Below, piece by piece: positions 1 through 8,300 of a stretch of DNA of 64,000 nt. Numbering within the stretch: the stretch's first letter is position 1; every line of letters begins with the position of its first letter. The notes under the pieces were generated by a model. The model saw only the letters and a list, made by a program, of their open reading frames with translations. It did not search any database and was not told where the DNA came from. This DNA comes from Mucilaginibacter sp. CSA2-8R. Lineage in GTDB: Bacteria; Bacteroidota; Bacteroidia; Sphingobacteriales; Sphingobacteriaceae. The stretch covers positions 4,216,001 through 4,280,000 of the forward strand of contig NZ_CP152389.1 in the NCBI RefSeq assembly GCF_038806765.1, written 5' to 3'. A program made the position numbers and the translations under genes.

Positions 1-1
1 G

Positions 2-745
2 ACACTGCCGGCTGATTTGAGCATGGCCCCTACCAACCTCAAGGAATTTGAGGTTACATCAAATACTACAATTCAGGAGCCTGGCCATACCTTTTTGCTA
101 CGCTTGGCAGTACCACGTCGTCAGCGGCCTGTTTCGGGTGATTTGTTGGCCGTATACCCGGCAAGCGATTACCGCGAACGCCTGTATTCGATTGGGATGA
201 TAGATAATGAAATTCAGTTAAGTGTACGTCTGCATCCCAACGGTTTAGGATCATCATTTTTGCAGGCGCTAAAGCCAAACGATTTGTTGCAGGCGCGCAT
301 CGTAAATAACCCGCATTTTCATTTTCCGCGCAAAGCGCAAACTGTAATTATGGTAGCTAACGGTACAGGCATCGCACCATTTTTAGGGATGATTAGTCAA
401 AATAGCGGCATGGCTGCTATCCATTTATATTGTGGATTTAGGGAACGGCTTTCTTTTGAGCCTTATGAAGGCTTTTTGAAAAACCAAACTGCCGAAGGTA
501 AGCTGACCCAAACCAATCTTGCATTATCACGTGAAGGAGACAAACAATATGTAAGTGATCTTTTGGCAGCAGACGGCAGCCTTGTTGCCGAAACGCTTAC
601 CCAAGGCGGTTACCTGATGCTTTGCGGTTCGCTGGCTATGCAAAAGGATGTGCTTGGGCTGCTCGAATTTATCTGCGATGCCCATACGCCGCATCAACTC
701 AGCTGGTATCAGTCGCGCGGTCAGTTGCTTATGGATTGTTACTAA
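2..745 (+). CDS. PepSY-type membrane flavin reductase, C-terminal NADPH reductase part (5' truncated)
   Basis: The frame is already open at base 2, so this is the 3' part of a gene that begins before the window; the internal TTG at 17 and ATG at 23 are not convincing starts. The visible part is a ferredoxin-NADP reductase-like module: an FAD-binding RLYS motif (about residue 55 counted from the TTG), a GLGSSFL phosphate-binding loop, an NADP-binding GTGIAPF motif (about 116-122), a CGS motif near the C-terminus and a terminal aromatic Tyr. In Bacteroidota such modules usually sit at the C-terminus of PepSY membrane proteins beside TonB siderophore receptors and are thought to reduce imported ferric siderophores. 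The ApbE-like gene converges on it (stop codons overlap) and the receptor lies just beyond, which fits. The membrane half cannot be seen, so the PepSY assignment is inference from context. Confidence 0.75.
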   Translation, partial: TLPADLSMAPTNLKEFEVTSNTTIQEPGHTFLLRLAVPRRQRPVSGDLLAVYPASDYRERLYSIGMIDNEIQLSVRLHPNGLGSSFLQALKPNDLLQARIVNNPHFHFPRKAQTVIMVANGTGIAPFLGMISQNSGMAAIHLYCGFRERLSFEPYEGFLKNQTAEGKLTQTNLALSREGDKQYVSDLLAADGSLVAETLTQGGYLMLCGSLAMQKDVLGLLEFICDAHTPHQLSWYQSRGQLLMDCY

Positions 746-1728
746 AGCCTGCTTCTATTCAGTTTAAAATCAGGTGAAGCCAATATCCTATGATCGTCGG
801 TTATAATAATATAATGGTATGCCGGATAATGGCGAATGAAGGCTAAAGCTTTGTGCTCACCTAACACCATCATAGAGGTGCTGAAACCATTAGCCCTTTC
901 GGCACTGGGCCCAGTTATACTAACACTAATCAGACCGGTAGCCGGGTAGCCTGTTTTTGGATTAATGATATGCGCGTAACGCCTGCCCTGCAGTATTACA
1001 AACTTTTGGTAACTTCCGGAAGTAACCATGGCGCTTTGCCGAAGAGGTACTACCGTAAAAATGGTATCCGGTTTAAAAGGATTTGTAATACCGATGTTCC
1101 AGTGGCTTCCGTTGGGCTGCCTGCCCCAAGCTGTCAAATCGCCGGAGGCATCAATGATACCGGCCTTGACGCCTTTACGCAACATTTTTTCACGGCAACG
1201 ATCTCCTGCGTAGCCTTCTCCCAAAGCACCGAAGCCTATTTTCATCCCCTTAAGCTTTAAATAGATGGTGCTGTTTGCGCTATCAAGCACAATATTTTGG
1301 TAACCAACTTTTGTAATTGATTGTTTGACAGCTTGGGGTGATGGCATAGCGGTCATGGAGCCATCAAATTTCCATATCTTTTCCATCGCTGCAAAGCTGA
1401 TATCAAAAGCGCCTCCCGTTTCTTCCGAGAGCCGGATGGCACGGCGGGTAAGCTCAAAAACCTCGCGGTCAACTTTTACCGGCATAATACCTGCATTTTG
1501 ATTAACCTGCGACACCTGCGATTGAGGTTTCCAATCAGAAATCAGCGCCTCAATCCGGCTGATCTCTTTGATGCATGTATCAATATTTTGTTCTGCGCTG
1601 AGCGAGTCATGGGCAACAATAGTAACATCAAACCGGCCTCCCATCAACAGCGTAGTACGCTTGCGCAGCACCTGGGCATACGTATAGGTGGTAAGCAAAC
1701 AATAAAGTATAATGAGGGATGTTCTCAT
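742..1728 (-). CDS. apbE: ApbE-like FAD:protein FMN transferase, with substituted key residues
   Basis: The 328-aa exported protein has a signal peptide (residues 1-18, cleavage after TYA). ApbE enzymes attach FMN from FAD covalently to Thr/Ser of periplasmic redox proteins. Family motifs visible are MGGRFDV near the N-terminus, GFGALGEGYAGD, ASGDLTAWG, INPKTGYPA, and ANGFSTSMMVLG near the C-terminus. Two positions look abnormal: the motif normally read as AKGY/GKGY is GEGY (Lys to Glu), and the metal-binding Asp of the usual ADALST motif is Asn (ANGFST). The protein may therefore be a divergent or weakened enzyme. It lies downstream of the siderophore receptor on the same strand and converges on the flavin reductase, a plausible flavinylation client. 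Family assignment is firm; activity is uncertain. Confidence 0.85.
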   Translation of the reverse strand: MRTSLIILYCLLTTYTYAQVLRKRTTLLMGGRFDVTIVAHDSLSAEQNIDTCIKEISRIEALISDWKPQSQVSQVNQNAGIMPVKVDREVFELTRRAIRLSEETGGAFDISFAAMEKIWKFDGSMTAMPSPQAVKQSITKVGYQNIVLDSANSTIYLKLKGMKIGFGALGEGYAGDRCREKMLRKGVKAGIIDASGDLTAWGRQPNGSHWNIGITNPFKPDTIFTVVPLRQSAMVTSGSYQKFVILQGRRYAHIINPKTGYPATGLISVSITGPSAERANGFSTSMMVLGEHKALAFIRHYPAYHYIIITDDHRILASPDFKLNRSRL

Positions 1729-1742
1729 AAAGCGAAGTTCAT

Positions 1743-1773
1743 AAAAAAAGCCGGGCGCTTAACAGGGCCCGGC
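1743..1773 (-). terminator. Intrinsic terminator between siderophore receptor and apbE
   Basis: On the minus strand GCCGGGC pairs with GCCCGGC around a short loop and is followed by seven Ts (1743-1749). It lies immediately 3' of the receptor gene and 15 bp before the apbE start, so it should end most receptor transcripts and reduce apbE expression relative to the receptor unless read-through occurs. Confidence 0.75.
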
Positions 1774-1792
1774 GTTATTCAAATGGTTTAAA

Positions 1793-4240
1793 TTAAAATT
1801 TGTAAGATAAGGTAGCAGATACCATACGCGGCGGGATTGGGTTTACGCTGTAATTTTCGTGCACAAGGTAGTTTAGCTCATTGGTAATATTAGATAGCTT
1901 GGCCAACAATGATAACTTTCTTTTAAATACGTACCCTGCTGACACATCAAAAGTTGTATAACCATTTAATTGTACAGGTACACCCCGCGAAGCACCGGTT
2001 TTTAATGTATTAAAACCACTGTTTCGGGCGCCGGTATAAAAACCCGATAGGCCCAACTTTAACCCTTTTACGGTGCCATGGTTAAAAGTGTAAAATACCG
2101 TTCCATTTGCCGTACGGGGCACACTACCCACAATACGCTCGCCTTCGGTTATACCGGTAGGCAGCGTAGATGTATAACGGATGAAGTTGTATGCGTATCC
2201 CCCGAGGAAATAAAGACTGCTGGACAAACGTCCTGTAATATCTACCTCTACCCCATCACTGGCCGTTTTGCCGCTAAACTCTTTAACGTTGGTATCCGAG
2301 TTTGGTGTGGTGCCGTTTGCCTGGAATTGAGCCGTTTGAGCGAAGCGATTGTTGATGATCCGGTAGGCCGTCACGTTCACTGTCAAACGCCCGTTCAGCA
2401 GATCGTTTTTAACGCCCACTTCATACTGGTCTATGATAGATGGCGCAAGCGGCGCACCAAAAACGTCGACTCCGGTATTAGAGGTAAAGTTATTGGCATA
2501 ACTGGCGTAGATTGAAGTGGTAGTGAGCGGTTGGTAGATCAGACCGATTTTAGGCGAAAATGCTTTATCAATCTTGGCCTTTCCAATCCCGTTACTGGCT
2601 AAGGTCGTTGTCTGGGTATCTTCATTAAATGTGCTGGCCCTGGGTTGTTTTTGCCAGGTGTAGCGTATACCTGCCAACACTTTAAATTTGTCTGTCAGTT
2701 CAATTAAATCTTGTGCAAATGCCCCCATACGGTAAATTGGCGTAAACGTATTTTGATAAATACGGGTAAACGGAATGTCCATGCTGGTGGCATAAGTTGA
2801 TGGATCCAGAATATTGATCGGTGCAGCGTTTGCCGTAGTTGGCGCATTAGCCGCCGTACCATATTTAAACCCGTAAGATGTAGTTCGTGACTGATCTGCA
2901 TCTGCACCAAATAAGAAGGTGTGTTTGATAAAACCGGTTTGCGCGCCGCCAGTTAAATTTAGCTGCTGGTTGTAAGTATACTCCTGATTTTGCGACCGGG
3001 TAAGGGCACGCGGAGAAATACTGCTGGTTACCCCATTAGTAGTTGCCCCCTGTGGACGCTCGGCTCCAAAGTAATTACGGAAATAAGACTGGTAAGCGCC
3101 GATAACGTTGAGTTTCCAAACATCATTGAAACGATGTGTTAGATTGGCTTGAGCAGTAGCAGTCTTAGTATGATTGTAGGCCCATGAGACATTAAGGAAA
3201 GCATTACGGCCTATGTCAGGAATTTGACCGCCAAATACGGTACCTATACCAAAATCGGGCGTATAATTACTTTTCAGGTAGTCGCCCTGCAGTAAGAGGT
3301 CGGTACGCTGCCCTAACTTAAAAAGCAAAGATGGGTTAACATACACGCGGCTGGTTTTAACAACATCACGAAAGCTGTCAGAATTTTCGGTTGTACCAAT
3401 AACTCTAAACGCAACATTTTTGCTGATGGGGCCATAAACATCAACAATAGGCTTATAAAAACTGTAACTGCCTGCCCTCATACTTACCTCACCACCCCAG
3501 TTAAATTTGGGCTTTTTAGTAACCAGGTTAACTACAGCGCCACCGGTTACGCCGCCATACAGCAGTGCCGCGCTACCTTTAAGCACTTCAACGGCTTCTA
3601 AAGTACTGGCTTCCAGCGAACCGCCTAATGATGTACGAGCCCCATTTTTAAATACATTGTTAGCGCCTAAACTATAACCACGGGCATTAAAAGTTTCATT
3701 AGTTGAGCCCCGGTTTTCGCCTAAGGCAATGCCATTTACGTTTCTAATTACATCCGTCAACCGGTTAATCTGTAAATCGGCAATTACCGTTGTATCAATA
3801 ATCTGCACGGCTTGCGGAATGTCCATCAGCCGCAAACCCGATTTGCCAACATTTATGGGCCTGTTTTGACGACTTGCACCTGCAACAACTACCTCATTGA
3901 GTTGTGAAGCACTTTCGCGGAGTACTACGTTAACTTCTGCCATCTGGCCATCCTTAACCGTTACCTGTTGTTCTTCGGCCGGCATGCCTACATGCGAAAT
4001 ACGGAGGGTGTAGATGCCGGGCTTAATATTATTGAGCCTGTAATCACCTTGCTCATCAGTGATGGTGCCTTTGCTGGTATTTATTAAACCTACGCTTACA
4101 TAAGCAGCAGGCTTACCATCATTGGTTTGTATGTGGCCTTTAATAAAGCCGTTTCTCAGGTCATCGTCTGCCTTTGCTGCCTGACCACAGAAAGTTGATA
4201 TTAAAAAAAGATAAAGAATTGTATAAAATTTTGCCATCAT
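1793..4240 (-). CDS. TonB-dependent siderophore receptor (FhuA/FecA-like)
   Basis: The 815-aa outer-membrane receptor imports ferric siderophores using TonB energy. Order of parts: signal peptide (1-24), a carboxypeptidase-regulatory-like beta domain (about 30-110, including GTITDEQGDYRL) typical of Bacteroidota receptors, a TonB plug (about 130-245, with LTDVIRNVNGI, FNARGY and EVLKGSAALLYG), then a 22-strand-type barrel ending in the aromatic ATLSYKF sequence that the BAM machinery recognises. Motif usage is that of the siderophore subfamily rather than SusC. The start is a double ATG (4240/4237). Expression is probably iron-regulated: two palindromes flank the promoter just upstream. The exact siderophore cannot be inferred. 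Confidence 0.93.
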   Translation of the reverse strand: MMAKFYTILYLFLISTFCGQAAKADDDLRNGFIKGHIQTNDGKPAAYVSVGLINTSKGTITDEQGDYRLNNIKPGIYTLRISHVGMPAEEQQVTVKDGQMAEVNVVLRESASQLNEVVVAGASRQNRPINVGKSGLRLMDIPQAVQIIDTTVIADLQINRLTDVIRNVNGIALGENRGSTNETFNARGYSLGANNVFKNGARTSLGGSLEASTLEAVEVLKGSAALLYGGVTGGAVVNLVTKKPKFNWGGEVSMRAGSYSFYKPIVDVYGPISKNVAFRVIGTTENSDSFRDVVKTSRVYVNPSLLFKLGQRTDLLLQGDYLKSNYTPDFGIGTVFGGQIPDIGRNAFLNVSWAYNHTKTATAQANLTHRFNDVWKLNVIGAYQSYFRNYFGAERPQGATTNGVTSSISPRALTRSQNQEYTYNQQLNLTGGAQTGFIKHTFLFGADADQSRTTSYGFKYGTAANAPTTANAAPINILDPSTYATSMDIPFTRIYQNTFTPIYRMGAFAQDLIELTDKFKVLAGIRYTWQKQPRASTFNEDTQTTTLASNGIGKAKIDKAFSPKIGLIYQPLTTTSIYASYANNFTSNTGVDVFGAPLAPSIIDQYEVGVKNDLLNGRLTVNVTAYRIINNRFAQTAQFQANGTTPNSDTNVKEFSGKTASDGVEVDITGRLSSSLYFLGGYAYNFIRYTSTLPTGITEGERIVGSVPRTANGTVFYTFNHGTVKGLKLGLSGFYTGARNSGFNTLKTGASRGVPVQLNGYTTFDVSAGYVFKRKLSLLAKLSNITNELNYLVHENYSVNPIPPRMVSATLSYKF

Positions 4241-4241
4241 T

Positions 4242-4260
4242 ATTTAGATTGAGTCTAATT
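4242..4260. promoter_or_regulatory. Fur-like 19-bp palindrome, proximal copy
   Basis: The bases ATTTAGATTGAGTCTAATT form a 9-1-9 imperfect palindrome (7 of 9 pairs) lying between the predicted transcription start and the receptor ATG. It shares the ATTTAGA core and architecture with the distal copy. The role as a Fur-type iron operator is inferred from position and neighbouring gene. Confidence 0.6.
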
Positions 4261-4266
4261 CTATGG

Positions 4267-4297
4267 CAAAACTATAAATTGACCAATAATTTACAAA
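4267..4297 (-). promoter_or_regulatory. Bacteroidota-type promoter of the siderophore receptor
   Basis: On the minus strand a -33 TTTG (4294-4297) is followed by exactly 19 bases and a -7 TAGTTTTG (4267-4274), matching the TTTG-N19-TAnnTTTG pattern of the primary sigma factor in this phylum. The predicted start is near 4260, giving a leader of about 20 nt. Confidence 0.75.
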
Positions 4298-4301
4298 TAC
4301 T

Positions 4302-4320
4302 ATTTAGAATTATTTTAAAT
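4302..4320. promoter_or_regulatory. Fur-like 19-bp palindrome, distal copy
   Basis: The bases ATTTAGAATTATTTTAAAT form a 9-1-9 palindrome with one mismatch, five bases upstream of the -33 element and exactly 60 bp from the proximal copy. Two repressor sites bracketing one promoter suggest cooperative iron repression; this is inference. Confidence 0.6.
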
Positions 4321-4573
4321 AAAAATAATGAAAGTTGGATGTGGGTGGACTAATATGATGAGGAGTGCCTGTGTCATCAACTCAAGGTGTACATTAATGA
4401 CATACCATGGCTCACTATAGCTGCCTGCAAACAACGGATATTTCGCATCAGAAAATTATTGAAGACTGTCAGGAAAAGAGCAGTCCTGTCATCATAAGTT
4501 ATCTAACTGTTCGGTAACAAAAATTAGTTAGCAACTTTTATAATAGAGTTATAATGAGTAGCGCTCACTCGTT
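4321..4573. other. Intergenic region between receptor promoter and kinase 3' end
   Basis: About 250 bp with no convincing reading frame, RNA gene or strong hairpin. It separates the receptor promoter from the 3' end of the histidine kinase gene, both read on the minus strand. Confidence 0.5.
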
Positions 4574-5644
4574 TTAGTGACTAAAAACTACGCTGAATAT
4601 CGATCCTTCTCCCGGTTTACTTTCTACGCTAATTTGTCCGCCCAAAGCCTCTACCTGTGATTTAACCAAATGCAAGCCTATTCCATGGGCATCAGAATTA
4701 CCATGAAAAGTGTTGTAAAGTCCAAACAACTGCCTGCCATGCTTTGATAAGTCAATGCCTATACCATTGTCTTTAACTTCTAATACCACTTCGTCTGTGC
4801 CATTGGTTGCTTTGATATCAATTTTACATGGTCTTTCCAAACTCCGGTATTTAACAGCGTTGGTAATTAAATTGGTAATGATACTTTCTAAATAAGCCGC
4901 CTTATGTTTAATCTGGATAGCCTCATCAATTTTTAAGGAAACGGTTACCCTTTGCTGTGTAATTGTTTGTTCAAGCATCTGCAATACGCTTTGTACAGCA
5001 CGATGTAAGTTCAGGTATTCAATTTTGTTAAAAGAATTGCTATTCACATCTACCACTTCACTTAACTGATCCAGCGTTTCTAACAGATAGACTGCCTGAC
5101 GGAACACTAAATCCTGCATGTTGCTTTTTTCCTGCTCGTCTTCTTCCAAAGGAATAAGTTCGGCCAGCATTTTGATGTTTCCGGTATGTGTACGCAAATT
5201 ATGAGACACGATATGAGCAAAATTACTGAGCCTGCTGTTTTGCTCATTCAATAACTGCAAATTATTCTCGCGCTCTTCTTCCAACAACTTGGTTGCGGTA
5301 ATGTCCTCTAAAGTTCCGTAAAGAGTTAGATACCCCGATGGATTAACTGTAGCGTTGATACGGAGCCGCACCCATTTTAAATTGCCTAAAGATGTAGTGA
5401 TATGAAATTCGCCTGTTCGAGGCTGCAAAGTTCCAATGGTTTCACTTATTAACTGGTTAAATTGAATGTGGTCGCGGTACAACGTAGCAAGGTGCTCATG
5501 CGGAGGAGCTTGTTGCGGCGACATCTCATAAATATCCCACATAATGGCATTCCAGTAAGTTTCGCCAGTAGCAAACTGATACTCCCAAATCCCTAACTTA
5601 GCCAGCGGAGTTACCTTTTGATAAAGCTCCAGTCTTGTTTGCAT
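4574..5644 (-). CDS. PAS-domain sensor histidine kinase (cytoplasmic)
   Basis: The 356-aa protein has no signal peptide or membrane segment. Residues 1-117 form a PAS domain (GIWEYQFATGETYW... YGTLEDITATK), then a short coiled coil leads to the dimerisation/phosphoacceptor helix with SHNLRTHTGN (His148). The ATPase domain shows the N box NLITNAVKY (258-266), the G1 box DNGIGID (292-298) and the G2 box GIGLHLVKS (321-329). A cytosolic signal is therefore likely. The divergent neighbour is a stand-alone receiver protein, a plausible phosphotransfer partner. A perfect 18-bp inverted repeat lies 14 bp upstream of the start. Confidence 0.9.
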   Translation of the reverse strand: MQTRLELYQKVTPLAKLGIWEYQFATGETYWNAIMWDIYEMSPQQAPPHEHLATLYRDHIQFNQLISETIGTLQPRTGEFHITTSLGNLKWVRLRINATVNPSGYLTLYGTLEDITATKLLEEERENNLQLLNEQNSRLSNFAHIVSHNLRTHTGNIKMLAELIPLEEDEQEKSNMQDLVFRQAVYLLETLDQLSEVVDVNSNSFNKIEYLNLHRAVQSVLQMLEQTITQQRVTVSLKIDEAIQIKHKAAYLESIITNLITNAVKYRSLERPCKIDIKATNGTDEVVLEVKDNGIGIDLSKHGRQLFGLYNTFHGNSDAHGIGLHLVKSQVEALGGQISVESKPGEGSIFSVVFSH

Positions 5645-5657
5645 GAGGCCTATAACG

Positions 5658-5699
5658 GTTTTAATAACAAAATTGTTACTTCAATTTTGTTATTAAAAC
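5658..5699. repeat. Perfect 18-bp inverted repeat upstream of histidine kinase
   Basis: The left arm GTTTTAATAACAAAATTG (5658-5675) and the right arm CAATTTTGTTATTAAAAC (5682-5699) match at all 18 positions around a 6-base spacer. It lies in the divergent region between kinase and receiver genes, 14 bp from the kinase ATG, so it is either an operator for a dimeric regulator or a 5'-leader hairpin. It is not placed to terminate any visible gene. Confidence 0.85.
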
Positions 5700-5887
5700 A
5701 AAGCCTATCTCAAAATAGTTTAACGTCATTGTGACTATGTTGCAAAACTAGTTAAACCCCATTATTCTGGTTGTGAAGCAAACAGAAAGGATGGAGCGTT
5801 CATTATTATTAAACCAATTTCAGCATGGTTATTGCAACCGCTGCTGCTGTAAAAATACCACCTGACAAGACGGGCCGAGATAAAAAT

Positions 5888-6265
5888 ATGACAGAAAAAC
5901 ATGTGTTAATCATAGAAGATGATGCAGGTATTAGTGATGTGCTCAACACCATTTTATCTGAAGAAGGGTACCGGGTTACAGCTATTACTGAAACGGGCAA
6001 CATCATTACTACAGTAATGGACCTACAGCCGCAGTTAATTATTACCGATTATATTTTAACAGGCATTAACGGTGGCGAGTATTGCAGCCAGATTAAACGC
6101 GATGACCGTACATCGCATATCCCTGTAATCATCTTATCAGGGTATGGGCGCGTATTAGATTCTTTAGGCCATTACGGTGCCGACCGAATTATTGACAAAC
6201 CCTTTGATAACGAAAAACTCTGCAGCATTGTAGCTGAACTTATTTATCAAAATAACACCTTATAA
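5888..6265 (+). CDS. Single-domain response regulator (CheY-like receiver)
   Basis: With the ATG at 5888 the product is a 125-aa receiver beginning MTEKHVLIIEDD, the usual first strand of the fold; in-frame codons upstream (from 5825) add an unlikely extension. Conserved residues are acidic Asp11/Asp12, phosphoacceptor Asp54 (IITDYIL), Ser84 (LSGYG) and Lys104 (DKPF). There is no output domain, so it acts by protein contact or as a phosphorelay intermediate. The divergent PAS kinase is the likely donor. Confidence 0.88.
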   Translation: MTEKHVLIIEDDAGISDVLNTILSEEGYRVTAITETGNIITTVMDLQPQLIITDYILTGINGGEYCSQIKRDDRTSHIPVIILSGYGRVLDSLGHYGADRIIDKPFDNEKLCSIVAELIYQNNTL

Positions 6266-6427
6266 TTTTGCAATTGCATCTTTGCTTGTTGAACCTTTTG
6301 GTTGATATTAAATGAAAAACTTACGATATATAAATGCTGATGCTGCGTCAATAATTATTATTGTAAAAAAAGGCTTCATTTGCCGTACTCATTGCACTTG
6401 TTAGCATTCTACACATTAGTCTGATTT

Positions 6428-7249
6428 ATGAACGGAATCACCAGCCAGCTCTTATCGCTTATAACCTTTGGCAATCAATATTTAAAAACCAACCAGTTAA
6501 CTGACAACTATTATCCGGCCAACACGGTGTTTAAATTTTGTAACACAGTTGATTTTATGCATCTGGCATCACACCCCGATGGCACCACTACTGAAAAGTT
6601 GGTAGCCGGCAATCCTAACGAATGGTTTAAGTTGCTTAAACAGGAAAGCTGCCGAGAATTAAAAGCTTATTATCATCCCACTGAAGGAAATAACGGCGGC
6701 ACGCCCGACCATAAAATGGCGGGCTTTGTTGGCGGCGGCGGTAACTGGCTTATCGAGGCTATATACCCATCTTATTCAGATTTTTGGGCGGCACGGTGGC
6801 AGGTTACACGTCCTGATGACCCGGCGCAGAATCTTTGGTCTGTTAATTACGGCCGTACCGTTCATCAAACAGAAACCATCAACTTTAGGCCCGATACCAA
6901 CGAGATTCGCAAAGGTTTACAGGGCGTGTTAAACAACATTAAACTATTTGCCGAACAGCAAAAACTAAGCAATTGGGCAATCATCTTTGATAAAGCCTTG
7001 CAGGTTTTACAGGGTAAGGCACCCGCAGATGAATGGCTGAACCAACAAATTAGTAAAGAAGGCTATGAAGCCGAAGACCTTCAACTGGTTTATGCAGCGA
7101 TGACCGCCCACGTATTTGGAGGTATGGGATCGTGGAACGATTTAGGTTTTGAAAAACCAGAAGATAATGCCCGGTATGAAGACTTGTCTTTCCGTTTGTA
7201 CGATTACATCAACCGTGCATTAATTGGCGGCATCAACGCTATAAAATAG
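6428..7249 (+). CDS. Conserved hypothetical protein, cytoplasmic
   Basis: The 273-aa product has no signal peptide or membrane helix and I do not recognise the family. Visible features are an aromatic-rich central part (GGGGNWLIEAIYPSYSDFWAARWQ, around 100-123), an NLWSVNYGR stretch, and a helical C-terminal half ending in a Gly-rich GGMGSWNDLGF segment. The fold looks globular and intracellular. The gene is followed 25 bp later by a lipoprotein gene on the same strand, so the three genes 6428-10932 may form one operon. No function is assigned. Confidence 0.7.
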   Translation: MNGITSQLLSLITFGNQYLKTNQLTDNYYPANTVFKFCNTVDFMHLASHPDGTTTEKLVAGNPNEWFKLLKQESCRELKAYYHPTEGNNGGTPDHKMAGFVGGGGNWLIEAIYPSYSDFWAARWQVTRPDDPAQNLWSVNYGRTVHQTETINFRPDTNEIRKGLQGVLNNIKLFAEQQKLSNWAIIFDKALQVLQGKAPADEWLNQQISKEGYEAEDLQLVYAAMTAHVFGGMGSWNDLGFEKPEDNARYEDLSFRLYDYINRALIGGINAIK

Positions 7250-7274
7250 CTCAGGTGCATAAGCAGCTAAAAGT

Positions 7275-8300
7275 ATGAAGCTTACCCGGCTGTCTGCATA
7301 TTTATTGGTATTAAGTTTACTGACCTCTTGCCGCAAGCCACGCACGGTAAATACGGCGTTTTATTACTGGAAAACCGTTTACGATAATAATGCAGTTGAG
7401 CAGCAGTATATGGATTCGCTTCATTGCAAGCGGATGTATGTACGTATCATGGATGTAAACAACGGTGATACCGGTCCGGTACCGGTGTCGCCTATCAGGT
7501 TTAAATCGGCAATTCCTGCTTTGGTACAAGTAGTGCCGGTAGTATTTATTGTAAATAATGTTCTCAAAAATCAAACACAGACACAGCTAAATCAGCTCGC
7601 ATCAAAAATTGCAGGTTACGTCAATGGTAAAGTTAAACAATCGGGCAAAGCCTTTTATAGCGAGCTTCAGATTGATTGCGACTGGACACGCAGCACGCGC
7701 AGCAACTACTTTTACCTGCTCAACTGCATTAAGTCCAACCAGGCTTTAAAAGGTAAGCAGCTATCAGCTACCCTCCGTCTACATCAGCTTAAAAACCAGC
7801 AAAGCAGCGGTATACCGCCGGTTAACCGTGTGATGCTGATGTGTTACAACATGGGTAATTTGCGAAAATACGGGCCGCAAAACTCCATTTTAGACCAGCA
7901 AGAACTTGAAAAGTACATGGGCGCCAACCTTAGCGGTTACTCTATGCCGGTTGATGTTGGCCTGCCGCTTTTTTGCTGGGCAGTAGTGTTCAGGCAGCAC
8001 CAATATATGGGTATAGCTAAAAGGCTTAATGCGGATAGCCTAAATAATAAGCAGCTATTTACAGCTGCAGACAACCACCTGTATACTTTGTTGAAAGATT
8101 TACCGGCACTTGGCCTTAAACAAGGCGACGAAGTAAGGTGGGAAAACGTACCGCCGGCACAATTAAAATCAACTGCCCGCTATATCAGTAAGTATGTGGC
8201 TACTGATACGCTAAATTTAATTTACTTTCACCTGGATGAATCTACGCTGAAAAATTACACCTATGAAACACTGGAAGAAACTGCTTATTTATTCCGTTAG
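7275..8300 (+). CDS. Uncharacterised lipoprotein, possibly TIM-barrel-like
   Basis: The 341-aa product starts with a lipoprotein signal (LLTSC, Cys19). Motifs such as AFYYWKTVY near the mature start, ELQIDCDWT in the middle and RVMLMCYNMG resemble beta-strand ends of glycoside-hydrolase-like TIM barrels (DUF3142-type proteins come to mind), but I cannot verify this. Its 3' end overlaps the next gene by 38 bp in a different frame, indicating translational coupling, so the two products probably act together at the membrane. Confidence 0.7.
   Translation: MKLTRLSAYLLVLSLLTSCRKPRTVNTAFYYWKTVYDNNAVEQQYMDSLHCKRMYVRIMDVNNGDTGPVPVSPIRFKSAIPALVQVVPVVFIVNNVLKNQTQTQLNQLASKIAGYVNGKVKQSGKAFYSELQIDCDWTRSTRSNYFYLLNCIKSNQALKGKQLSATLRLHQLKNQQSSGIPPVNRVMLMCYNMGNLRKYGPQNSILDQQELEKYMGANLSGYSMPVDVGLPLFCWAVVFRQHQYMGIAKRLNADSLNNKQLFTAADNHLYTLLKDLPALGLKQGDEVRWENVPPAQLKSTARYISKYVATDTLNLIYFHLDESTLKNYTYETLEETAYLFR

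Noticed and set aside
5825..5887. Longer N-terminus of the receiver protein
   Set aside because: The first beta strand of the receiver fold starts right after the ATG at 5888; the extension has no family support.
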